From Thermoplasmata archaeon (GTDB taxonomy: Archaea > Thermoplasmatota > Thermoplasmata > Halarchaeoplasmatales > Halarchaeoplasmataceae): 32,670 nucleotides of DNA. The stretch covers positions 1-32,670 of the forward strand of contig PULU01000074.1 of assembly GCA_003551065.1 (NCBI GenBank), read 5' to 3'. The position numbers and the translations under genes were made by a program. The notes beneath the pieces were generated by a model. The model did no database searches and was not told the DNA's origin. It saw nothing but the letters and a program-made list of their open reading frames with translations. How positions within the stretch are numbered: position 1 is the first letter of the stretch; every line of letters begins with the position of its first letter. Below, in pieces: positions 24,650 through 31,454 of this stretch.

Positions 24650-25630
24650 ATGAAAGCAGTTATTTTATCTGGAGGATTCGGGACCAGGATGAGACCATTG
24701 ACTTATACAACTCCTAAACCTTTACTACCTATTTTGAACAAACCCATGATCAGACATGTGATCGAACAGTTACCAGATCCAGTTGATGAAGTGATACTAG
24801 CAGCAAATTATAAGATCGATATGTTACGAGATTATTTCGAAGAAGCCGAGGTGGGACTCCCAGTTCGTGTAGTCGATGAGCCAAAACCACTTGGAACTGG
24901 AGGGGCGGTTAAAAATGTGGAGGAATATTTAGACGAGACGTTTTTTGTGATCAATTCAGATATCATCTCTAGTATCGATCTTGATGAATATCTTGAATTT
25001 TATAAGTCCAAAGAAGCCGTTGGAGCCATATCTGCTTGGGAAGTAGATAATCCTGAAGAATTCGGGATCTTTGAGCTGAATGGAAAAAATAAGATACTGC
25101 GTTTTCAAGAGAAGCCGGAACCGTGGGAGGCCTTTTCGAACACCATCAATGCCGGTCACTATATACTAGAGCCAGAAGTGCTCGATATGATACCACCAGG
25201 AGAAAAAGTATCCATGGAAGATGAGATATTCCCGCTGCTGGTGGATGATGGACTTTACGGTTTCGAATTCCAGGGATATTGGGTGGATTGTGGAAGACCT
25301 TCTAGTTTTTTCGAAGCTACCGAAACCTTATTAGATTATATAGGTGAAGAAAATCTGATAGGCGATAGGAGTTTTGTAGAAGGTGAAGTAAAAGAAAACA
25401 CAGTGGTAGGAGTAGATTGCACGGTAGGTAAAAGCACGATCTCTAGGTCGATACTCTTCGACGGTGTCGAGATAGATAACGGATGTACTATCGAAAACAG
25501 TATAATCGGTTACGATGCCATCATCGAAGACGATGTGACAGTGAAGGATTCGATCATATCTGACAACACATATCTGGAAGACGGTCAAGAGATAGTAGGA
25601 AAGAAGATAAAACCAGATGAGGTTGATTAG
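24650..25630 (+). CDS. NDP-sugar pyrophosphorylase (sugar-phosphate nucleotidyltransferase, GCD1/COG1208 type)
   Basis: This 326-residue enzyme joins a sugar 1-phosphate to an NTP. The N-terminal Rossmann-like domain begins AVILSGGFGTRMRPLTYTTP and PKPLLPILNKPMI, followed by EPKPLGTGGAVKNVE and FFVINSDIIS. INAGHYILEPEVLDMIP and YWVDCGRPSSFFEAT complete it. A short left-handed beta-helix of hexapeptide repeats follows (ENTVVGVDCTVGKS, NSIIGYDAIIEDD). Whether it makes UDP-GlcNAc, GDP-mannose or dTDP-glucose cannot be decided; the C-terminal helix is too short to suggest a second acyltransferase activity. It is directly followed by the phosphohexomutase with no gap, so both act in one nucleotide-sugar pathway. 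A TATA-like stretch at 24621-24630 fits a leaderless start. Confidence 0.9.
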   Translation: MKAVILSGGFGTRMRPLTYTTPKPLLPILNKPMIRHVIEQLPDPVDEVILAANYKIDMLRDYFEEAEVGLPVRVVDEPKPLGTGGAVKNVEEYLDETFFVINSDIISSIDLDEYLEFYKSKEAVGAISAWEVDNPEEFGIFELNGKNKILRFQEKPEPWEAFSNTINAGHYILEPEVLDMIPPGEKVSMEDEIFPLLVDDGLYGFEFQGYWVDCGRPSSFFEATETLLDYIGEENLIGDRSFVEGEVKENTVVGVDCTVGKSTISRSILFDGVEIDNGCTIENSIIGYDAIIEDDVTVKDSIISDNTYLEDGQEIVGKKIKPDEVD

Positions 25631-26980
25631 ATGTCAGAACTATTCGGAACCAATGGTGTTAGGGGTATAGTGAATGAAGACATGAACATAGATTTAGCTA
25701 CACGTTTGGGTAAAGCTATCGGTACATGGCTAAACGGAGGTACCGTGGCTGTAGGAACTGACACACGTTTATCCAACCACATGTTGAAGAACGCTGTTTC
25801 ATCAGCCTTGACCTCTACAGGTTGTGATGTTATCGATCTTGGAGAGGTACCTACTCCTGCGATCCAATTATTTACCCGAGAAAACACGGATCTAGGCATC
25901 GCTATCACGGCTTCGCATAACCCCCCCCAGTTCAATGGTATTAAATGCATAGATGATGATGGAACGGAACTTATAGAGGGAAAGGAGGAAGAGATAGAAA
26001 AGATATATTTTTCTGAGAACTTCCGTCTCGCAAGGTGGTCGGATGTGGGGAAAGTAATGTCTGACGATCCTATTCGAGAGTATATAGAATCTGTCGAATC
26101 TAAAGTCGATGAAAAGTCAATCAGGGATGCAGAATTAAAGGTCATAGTAGATTGTGCCAACGGAGCAGGTTCTTACACAACGCCGTATATATTGAAGGAT
26201 CTTGGGTGTGAGGTGGTGACATTGAATTCTCAACCAGATGGGACGTTCCCTGGTCATGAAAGCGAACCCACTGAAGATAATTTGAAGGACCTTATAGACC
26301 TTGTGAAAAGTTCTGATGCAGACTTAGGTATAGCCAATGATTGTGACGCCGATCGGGCTATTTTCATCGATGACAAAGGAAGATTCCTCCATGGTGATAA
26401 GACATTGACACTCATGGCTAAAAAGATAGTCGAGGAGATAGGTGGAGGTACAGTTGTCACTCCGGTCAGTTCATCTACCAGTGTCGAGGACGTAGTGAAG
26501 AGTTCTGGAGGAGATCTACTATATACCGCTGTTGGGTCGCCGATAGTGGCAAGGGAGATGATAGATAGAGGTGCTGTGTTCGGGGGAGAAGAAAATGGAG
26601 GATTGATATTTGCAGACCATCAGTATTGTCGGGATGCAGGGATGGCGGCGGCCAAGATAGTGGAGTTAGTTGCAATTGAAGGCCATCTTTCAGAACTCGT
26701 TGATGTACTTCCCTGTTACGCACTTGATAAAAGGGGTGTAGGATGTCCTGATGATCTAAAAGGAAAATTGATGGATGACTTGAAAGAAAGATTTAAATCT
26801 GAGGATTACAACGACGTTGATGGGTTGAAGATATATTATGATGAAGGGTGGGTACTTATAAGACCATCCGGAACTGAACCGAAATACAGGATATATTCAG
26901 AAGCTGAAGATCAGGATACTGCTAAAGAACTAGGTCACAAGCATCAAAAGATCGTGAGAGAAGTGCTGGAAAAAATTTGA
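25631..26980 (+). CDS. glmM: Phosphohexomutase, probably phosphoglucosamine mutase
   Basis: This 449-residue alpha-D-phosphohexomutase converts a hexose or hexosamine 6-phosphate to the 1-phosphate form. The start LFGTNGVRGIVNEDM is typical of archaeal GlmM-type enzymes. The catalytic phosphoserine is Ser95 in ITASHNPPQFNG. The metal-binding loop is DCDADRAIF, the sugar-binding loop GEENGGLIF, and the C-terminal phosphate-binding loop RPSGTEPKYRIY. The preference for glucosamine is inferred from the N-terminal pattern; phosphomannomutase activity is possible. The stop of the upstream nucleotidyltransferase (TAG) is followed at once by this ATG, and its ribosome binding site (GAGGTTGAT) lies inside that gene. 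The codons for HNPPQ contain an unbroken run of eight C bases. Confidence 0.9.
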   Translation: MSELFGTNGVRGIVNEDMNIDLATRLGKAIGTWLNGGTVAVGTDTRLSNHMLKNAVSSALTSTGCDVIDLGEVPTPAIQLFTRENTDLGIAITASHNPPQFNGIKCIDDDGTELIEGKEEEIEKIYFSENFRLARWSDVGKVMSDDPIREYIESVESKVDEKSIRDAELKVIVDCANGAGSYTTPYILKDLGCEVVTLNSQPDGTFPGHESEPTEDNLKDLIDLVKSSDADLGIANDCDADRAIFIDDKGRFLHGDKTLTLMAKKIVEEIGGGTVVTPVSSSTSVEDVVKSSGGDLLYTAVGSPIVAREMIDRGAVFGGEENGGLIFADHQYCRDAGMAAAKIVELVAIEGHLSELVDVLPCYALDKRGVGCPDDLKGKLMDDLKERFKSEDYNDVDGLKIYYDEGWVLIRPSGTEPKYRIYSEAEDQDTAKELGHKHQKIVREVLEKI

Positions 26981-27006
26981 ATAGTTTGATAGGTTAAATC
27001 CGCCAA

Positions 27007-27030
27007 ATGTATGACGAAGGCGTTATACAT
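27007..27030. repeat. Inverted repeat 1 (10-bp arms) after glmM
   Basis: The arms ATGTATGACG and CGTTATACAT are separated by AAGG; nine pairs match and one is G-T. It could be a hairpin at the end of the sugar-nucleotide transcript or an operator. It shares the half-site GTnTGAC with inverted repeat 2. Confidence 0.5.
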
Positions 27031-27060
27031 ACCAAAATTATAAATAACAACCAACCCCTA

Positions 27061-27068
27061 TTATATAT
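27061..27068 (+). promoter_or_regulatory. TATA box upstream of the unknown membrane protein gene
   Basis: The sequence ttatatat lies directly before inverted repeat 2 and predicts transcription starting near 27090, leaving a leader of about 20 nt. A second candidate (attataaat, 27037-27045) lies further up. Confidence 0.45.
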
Positions 27069-27069
27069 C

Positions 27070-27088
27070 GTCTGACATTGTGTCAGAC
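27070..27088. promoter_or_regulatory. Inverted repeat 2, operator-like dyad at the transcription start
   Basis: GTCTGACA-TTG-TGTCAGAC is a perfect 8-bp inverted repeat with a 3-base centre. It occupies the space between the TATA box and the predicted start site, the usual place for an archaeal repressor to block RNA polymerase. The binding protein is unknown. Confidence 0.5.
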
Positions 27089-27110
27089 CTGAAGGAGTTT
27101 GTGGGATAGG

Positions 27111-28010
27111 ATGCCACTTAGAAAGAAAAAACAGGAAACAGACCCGACGACCAAGAGATTGATGGATAAAGGTATAATTAAGATAAAGACTGACGGAGAC
27201 GATGAAGATCAGGGTGCTAAACAAAAGATAAAGAGATTCGGTAAAGTGACCTTTGATTTCTGGAGCGGTGTAAAATATACATTGATATTGTCGGCATTTC
27301 TGTGGTGGCTGCCCTTGTTTGGTCCCATGCTGGCAGGTTATGTCGGTGGTCGAAGGACCGGTGGGCCGAAAAAGGGGTTAGCTGCAGCCATCACAGCATT
27401 GAGTGTCGTAGGTTTAGTCCATATCGCATTTTCATATAATTTGGTACCGCCGAATATAATGGAACTGCTTAGTGTGCCGAGTAGTATTCTTGCAGCAGCT
27501 TATCAAAGACCAATGCTAGAACCGTATGTTCGTTTCTTGGAACTGTACTGGAGATCCTTCTTTTCTTCCGTTATCGAAGGACTTCCTTACTCTCCTAACA
27601 GCTATGTGATAACGATAATATTCGCATATATAGGAGGGGTGATTTCAGTAGAGAAAAAGAGAGAATTCGAGGATGCAAAAAGTTCTAACAGTACTATAAA
27701 CATCGATCTATCAAGTATGAGTAACCGTCCGATGCCGTCAACGAAATATTCGGATAAAAAAAGGATGCTTGTGAACTCGAATTTTAACTATGAACCAAGC
27801 CGGTCTGAAAGAGCTAGAACACCGAAAAGATGGGAAGATCTAAAACCTATACAGATAAGTCAAAAGAAGAAGAGATCAAGAAGAAAGCGAAGGAACAATC
27901 ATAAAAATGAACGAGAAACCGAAGTAAGTAGATACGAACCTGTACGATTTTCAAGGAAACCTGTCAGACATCACACCAATACCGAAGGCGATGATTGGGA
28001 GTTCCTGTGA
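27111..28010 (+). CDS. Unknown membrane protein with a basic C-terminal tail
   Basis: This protein is about 299 residues and I do not recognise a family. A charged N-terminal stretch of about 45 residues is followed by a hydrophobic block (YTLILSAFLWWLPLFGPMLAG, ending YVGGRRTGGPKKG), a second helix (LAAAITALSVVGLVHIAF) and a third near residue 175 (YVITIIFAYIGGVISV). The last 110 residues are hydrophilic and strongly basic, with RPMPSTKYSDKK and KKKRSRRKRRNNHKN. The small glycine-rich loop LFGPMLAGYVGGRR is the most distinctive motif and recalls small archaeal membrane proteins such as DUF5518, but the match is weak. The ATG at 27111 is preferred over the track's TTG, which almost touches the AAGGAG site. 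It is followed 49 bp later by pelota, which has its own TATA-like signal. Confidence 0.75.
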   Translation: MPLRKKKQETDPTTKRLMDKGIIKIKTDGDDEDQGAKQKIKRFGKVTFDFWSGVKYTLILSAFLWWLPLFGPMLAGYVGGRRTGGPKKGLAAAITALSVVGLVHIAFSYNLVPPNIMELLSVPSSILAAAYQRPMLEPYVRFLELYWRSFFSSVIEGLPYSPNSYVITIIFAYIGGVISVEKKREFEDAKSSNSTINIDLSSMSNRPMPSTKYSDKKRMLVNSNFNYEPSRSERARTPKRWEDLKPIQISQKKKRSRRKRRNNHKNERETEVSRYEPVRFSRKPVRHHTNTEGDDWEFL

Positions 28011-28027
28011 AAGATGGAAGCATAGAA

Positions 28028-28036
28028 GTTATTAAT
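28028..28036 (+). promoter_or_regulatory. TATA-like box of pelota
   Basis: The sequence gttattaat lies about 27 bp before the pelA ATG at 28060, consistent with a leaderless transcript. Confidence 0.4.
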
Positions 28037-28059
28037 CCCGAGTTGTATCAGTTCGAGTA

Positions 28060-29103
28060 ATGAAGATACTCCATCAAGATACAAGAACCGGTAAGATAAA
28101 GCTCAGAGTCGATAATTTGGACGATCTCTGGCATATAAAGAATATACTTAATCCTGAGGATATAGTTTCGGCGATGACTTATAGAAGGGAAGAAACACAA
28201 TCCGATAAGATACGTTCTGAAAGAGGAGAAAAGAAACGTATGAGGTTGGATATCGAGGTGGAGAAGGTAGAATTTCACGAATTTACCGATAGATTACGGA
28301 TATTGGGTGTGATAGTGGAAGGACCTCAAGATCTAGGTTCTTATCATACCTTGAATGTCACTGAAGGTGACCAGTTGACTATCATCAAGGAAGAGTGGAA
28401 GAGTCACGAACTAGATCGGTTGAAAGAAGCTGTTGAGCACAGTCAAAAACCGGTGATCACTTTCGTCGGTATGGAGCAGGGAGAAGCTACCATCTCTATC
28501 ATGAGGCAGTACGGTGTAAAAGAGATGGCCCACGTATCTCCTAACCTTGGTGGAAAGATGTACGATTCTGATAAAATTAGTAAACAGGATTTCTTCGATA
28601 TGATCATGACAAAGTTGGAACACATCACAGAACCTGGATCCCCCCTCGTGATATACGGACCTGGATTCTTCAAAGAGGATTTTTATGAATGGGCTAAGGA
28701 CAAGCGTCCTGAGATGGTCAAATATGCAGAAGTGATACCTGCCGGAGAAGGTGGTATGACCGGTCTACATGAAGTACTGAAAAGAGGTCAGGAAAGGGGA
28801 AGTTTAGATGGACAAAGGATGTCTTACGAGAGTGAGAAGGTAGAGGACCTCCTCAAAGAGATCAAAAAAGACGGATCCTACGCTTATGGTGAGGGATCTG
28901 TGAAACGAGCGGTTGATATGGGGGCAGTGGAAGAATTACTGATCATAGATACGAAAGTCAGAGACGAGCATGGGGAACAACTTATGAAACAAACTGAACA
29001 GTTGGGTGGGGATGTCGTGGTCATAAGTAGTACTCATGAAGGAGGAGAGAAACTTGAAGCTCTAGGCGGGTATGGGGCTTTACTGCGCTATAAGATCGAA
29101 TAA
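28060..29103 (+). CDS. pelA: mRNA surveillance protein Pelota
   Basis: This 347-residue archaeal Pelota is an eRF1-like protein. It enters the empty A site of stalled ribosomes together with aEF1A and aABCE1 and drives their recycling. The three domains are visible. The N-terminal Sm-like domain starts MKILHQDTRTGKIKLRVDNL, with DDLWHIKNIL and MTYRREETQSDKIRSERGEK. The central domain includes VITFVGMEQGEATISIMRQYG. The C-terminal domain carries GGMTGLHEVLKRG, YAYGEGSVKRAVDMGAVEEL and the closing GGYGALLRYKIE. As expected for Pelota, no GGQ peptide-release motif is present. The gene appears monocistronic. Confidence 0.97.
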   Translation: MKILHQDTRTGKIKLRVDNLDDLWHIKNILNPEDIVSAMTYRREETQSDKIRSERGEKKRMRLDIEVEKVEFHEFTDRLRILGVIVEGPQDLGSYHTLNVTEGDQLTIIKEEWKSHELDRLKEAVEHSQKPVITFVGMEQGEATISIMRQYGVKEMAHVSPNLGGKMYDSDKISKQDFFDMIMTKLEHITEPGSPLVIYGPGFFKEDFYEWAKDKRPEMVKYAEVIPAGEGGMTGLHEVLKRGQERGSLDGQRMSYESEKVEDLLKEIKKDGSYAYGEGSVKRAVDMGAVEELLIIDTKVRDEHGEQLMKQTEQLGGDVVVISSTHEGGEKLEALGGYGALLRYKIE

Positions 29104-29109
29104 CAAAAA

Positions 29110-29140
29110 ATTATTTTAGACTATTTTTCAATAAATTTTA
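29110..29140 (+). terminator. T-rich region after pelota
   Basis: The plus strand after the pelA stop reads attattttagactatttttc and stays AT-rich for about 30 bp. It may end the pelA transcript and also hold the promoter of the next gene. Confidence 0.3.
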
Positions 29141-29178
29141 TTATGGGAGAATACGTTACATTATGGGTGGACTCAAAG

Positions 29179-30519
29179 ATGGATCATTCTGTCATAATAG
29201 TGGGGGCAGGACCTGCAGGGATGTTCGCAGCCTATGAACTCTCAAGGGCCGACATCGATGTGCTAGTCATAGAGAAGGGTAAAGACGTCAATGATCGTAA
29301 GGAATTCGAGATAATGTCAGGGATCGGAGGTGCGGGTACCTTTTCCGATGGGACGGTCAATCTTAGACCTGATATAGGTGGTGATCTTACAGAATATACC
29401 AAGGATGAAGATAGAGCCTGGGGATTGGTCGATCATATACGAGAGGTATTGAAAAAACATGGTATGCCTGAGCCCATGAGGGAAAATCCAGAAAAGGAGG
29501 AAAAGCTTAAAAGACGTGCCGCCTCCGTTGGATCTAGATACCTTCCGATAATCCAGTCCCACATCGGATCTGACAAAGCACCTGATCTGATCAAATCCTT
29601 TAAGGAAGGATTGGAAAAGGATGGTGTCAAATTCAGGGTGAATACAGAGATCGAAGACCTAATTATCGAAGACAATCGGTGCACCGGTGTCGTAAGTAAG
29701 TCTGGTAAGAAATATTATGGTCAGTATATTTTATTGGCGCCCGGACGTGTCGGTATAGACTGGGTCCAGAGGTTGACGGAAAGATACGATCTAAAAGCGA
29801 ACTTCGCACCTATCGATATCGGAGTTCGGGTTGAGGTTCCCAGTATAATCATGGACCCAGTGATAGATGTGAATCGGGACCCAAAATTTCATTTATACTC
29901 GAAAAGCTATGATGATTTTGTCAGGACTTTTTGTACAAATCACCAGGGGTTTGTCGTGAAAGAAAATTACGACGGTTTCATAGGTGTGAACGGACATTCA
30001 AGGACTGATATTAAAACCGAAAACACCAACTTTGCTTTCCTAGTCAAGTTAAAATTGACAGAACCCTTGGAAGATACAACAAGATATGGTCGTGCTATAG
30101 CTCAATTGGCCACAACATTAGGCGGAGGTAAACCAATAGTCCAGAGGATAGGTGATCTTAGGGATGGGAGACGTTCTACCCGTACGAGATTATCGAGAAA
30201 TTCTGTACAGCCTACATTGGAAGATATCACCCCTGGAGATATATCCATGGCACTGCCTCAACGAGTAATGAATGACATCTTGGAGGGTTTGGATATGCTG
30301 AACGAGATAATCCCTGGTGTCAACTCCAGCAACACTCTACTTTACGCTCCTGAGATAAAATTTTATGCGAAGAAACTTCTAGTAGATGATAACTTGGAAA
30401 CCTCCATCCCACATCTTTTTGCTGCCGGCGACGGAGCCGGTTTATCACATGATATAGTGAACGCATCAGCCACGGGTGTTTTGGCTGGTCGAGGTATCCG
30501 TCGATGTATGGATAGATGA
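29179..30519 (+). CDS. FAD-dependent dehydrogenase/oxidoreductase (COG2509 type)
   Basis: The protein is about 446 residues. The N-terminal dinucleotide-binding motif is SVIIVGAGPAGMFAAYELS followed by VLVIEKGKDVNDR. Next comes MSGIGGAGTFSDGTVNLRPD, a loop I associate with the COG2509 family. The C-terminal FAD contact is HLFAAGDGAGLSHDIVNASA. RVGIDWVQRL and GVRVEVPS are also family-like. The substrate is unknown. Relatives are annotated as NAD(P)/FAD oxidoreductases without a defined reaction. I prefer the ATG at 29179, eight bases after GGTGG, over the track's ATG at 29143. The 12 extra residues (GEYVTLWVDSK) do not belong to the Rossmann fold start, though the longer form cannot be excluded. 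It converges on the DUF2797 gene, four bases apart. Confidence 0.87.
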   Translation: MDHSVIIVGAGPAGMFAAYELSRADIDVLVIEKGKDVNDRKEFEIMSGIGGAGTFSDGTVNLRPDIGGDLTEYTKDEDRAWGLVDHIREVLKKHGMPEPMRENPEKEEKLKRRAASVGSRYLPIIQSHIGSDKAPDLIKSFKEGLEKDGVKFRVNTEIEDLIIEDNRCTGVVSKSGKKYYGQYILLAPGRVGIDWVQRLTERYDLKANFAPIDIGVRVEVPSIIMDPVIDVNRDPKFHLYSKSYDDFVRTFCTNHQGFVVKENYDGFIGVNGHSRTDIKTENTNFAFLVKLKLTEPLEDTTRYGRAIAQLATTLGGGKPIVQRIGDLRDGRRSTRTRLSRNSVQPTLEDITPGDISMALPQRVMNDILEGLDMLNEIIPGVNSSNTLLYAPEIKFYAKKLLVDDNLETSIPHLFAAGDGAGLSHDIVNASATGVLAGRGIRRCMDR

Positions 30520-30523
30520 TCGC

Positions 30524-31357
30524 TCAGATATAAGATGGAGAGGATACCTTCATATTTCGACCCGGTAAGTCTGCCAGGTCCAATGCCTGTAAACCGTTGT
30601 TTTCATAGATAAGAAATTCTCCCTTGATACCTACCATCTTACCTCTATGAAGACCGGGAGTCGGCCTATACCTCGGTACTGCTCGGAGGGGTAGTGTGAT
30701 GGGGTAATCGTTTAAGAAGATCAATCTCCCGGTTTCTGTCCTGTTTTTTATAGACCTATATCTTGTTCTGATGGTTTCCTTATCTACCTTCTTAAAGAGG
30801 GTCTTCAGTTTTTTCTTTTTGCTCATACGCTGACTTATCTTGAGTTTTTCACTTAGCCTTATCTCTTCTTCCCTTGCTTGCTTTCTATGGGGTAGTGTGG
30901 CTAGTAGGGAATAGGCATCCGCACCTTGTTCGATAAGTCTAGTTTGTAATCTTGTTTTTTTTGTCATGCCTAATTTTGCATGTCTTCCGTAGAAAGCAAT
31001 GTAAACCGAATGTTCTTCCTCACAGAATCCCCCTTCACATCCTTCACAGTTCTGAGGTTCGAATATGCATTTGAGATCTGGTATGCTGTCAGGTGCACAA
31101 TCTTGACACTGGTTAAAATTATTCACAGGTCTTTCGTACGGGCAGGGAGTATAGGAGTTGTCCAGGCTTCCGATGCATTTCTTTTCCTGAGAGGTATTAA
31201 AATCGATCTTCCCCAGGTCAAGTTCTTTTATATCTTCACCATCATAGACTTTTAGTTCAGGTGAAAATGAGTTCCAACGGTAGGATATCACGTGCACTTC
31301 CTTCTGGTTTAACAGTTTTGTTCTGTCTTTCAATAGGGTGTCAGCTTTCTTGAACAC
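30524..31357 (-). CDS. DUF2797 protein: cysteine-rich zinc-binding-like region plus GIY-YIG-like segment
   Basis: This 277-residue protein matches DUF2797 by its cysteine layout: KCIGSLDNSYTPCPYE, NQCQDCAP, LKCIFEP, CEGCEGGFCEEE. Right after them comes HSVYIAFYGRHAKLGMTKKT, then RLQTRLIEQGADAYSLLATL. The cysteines probably bind one or two zinc ions. The later part has the spacing of a GIY-YIG-type fold (VYIA, KLGMT, R, RLIEQGA), which is my own reading. Function is unknown. The start is GTG; a TATA-like box (about 31376-31390, minus strand) ends at the right distance for a leaderless GTG transcript, and no other in-frame start precedes it. It is divergent from the HD phosphohydrolase gene. 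Confidence 0.85.
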   Translation of the reverse strand: MFKKADTLLKDRTKLLNQKEVHVISYRWNSFSPELKVYDGEDIKELDLGKIDFNTSQEKKCIGSLDNSYTPCPYERPVNNFNQCQDCAPDSIPDLKCIFEPQNCEGCEGGFCEEEHSVYIAFYGRHAKLGMTKKTRLQTRLIEQGADAYSLLATLPHRKQAREEEIRLSEKLKISQRMSKKKKLKTLFKKVDKETIRTRYRSIKNRTETGRLIFLNDYPITLPLRAVPRYRPTPGLHRGKMVGIKGEFLIYENNGLQALDLADLPGRNMKVSSPSYI

Positions 31358-31423
31358 GGTTCATCTAATGTTTTAGGAAAATATATGATTTATCCATATC
31401 TGTGTTCATTGATGAATTTGAAA

Positions 31424-31433
31424 TGACTTAAAT
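31424..31433 (+). promoter_or_regulatory. TATA-like box of the HD phosphohydrolase gene
   Basis: The sequence acttaaatac is centred about 26 bp upstream of the ATG at 31455, predicting a leaderless mRNA. It lies in the 97-bp divergent region shared with the DUF2797 gene. Confidence 0.4.
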
Positions 31434-31454
31434 ACCAATTGACATCTATTCGGT

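Noticed and set aside
25627-26160. 177-residue minus-strand ORF
   Set aside because: It is a shadow of the phosphohexomutase gene in the opposite frame; Ser-rich composition is typical of antisense frames here.
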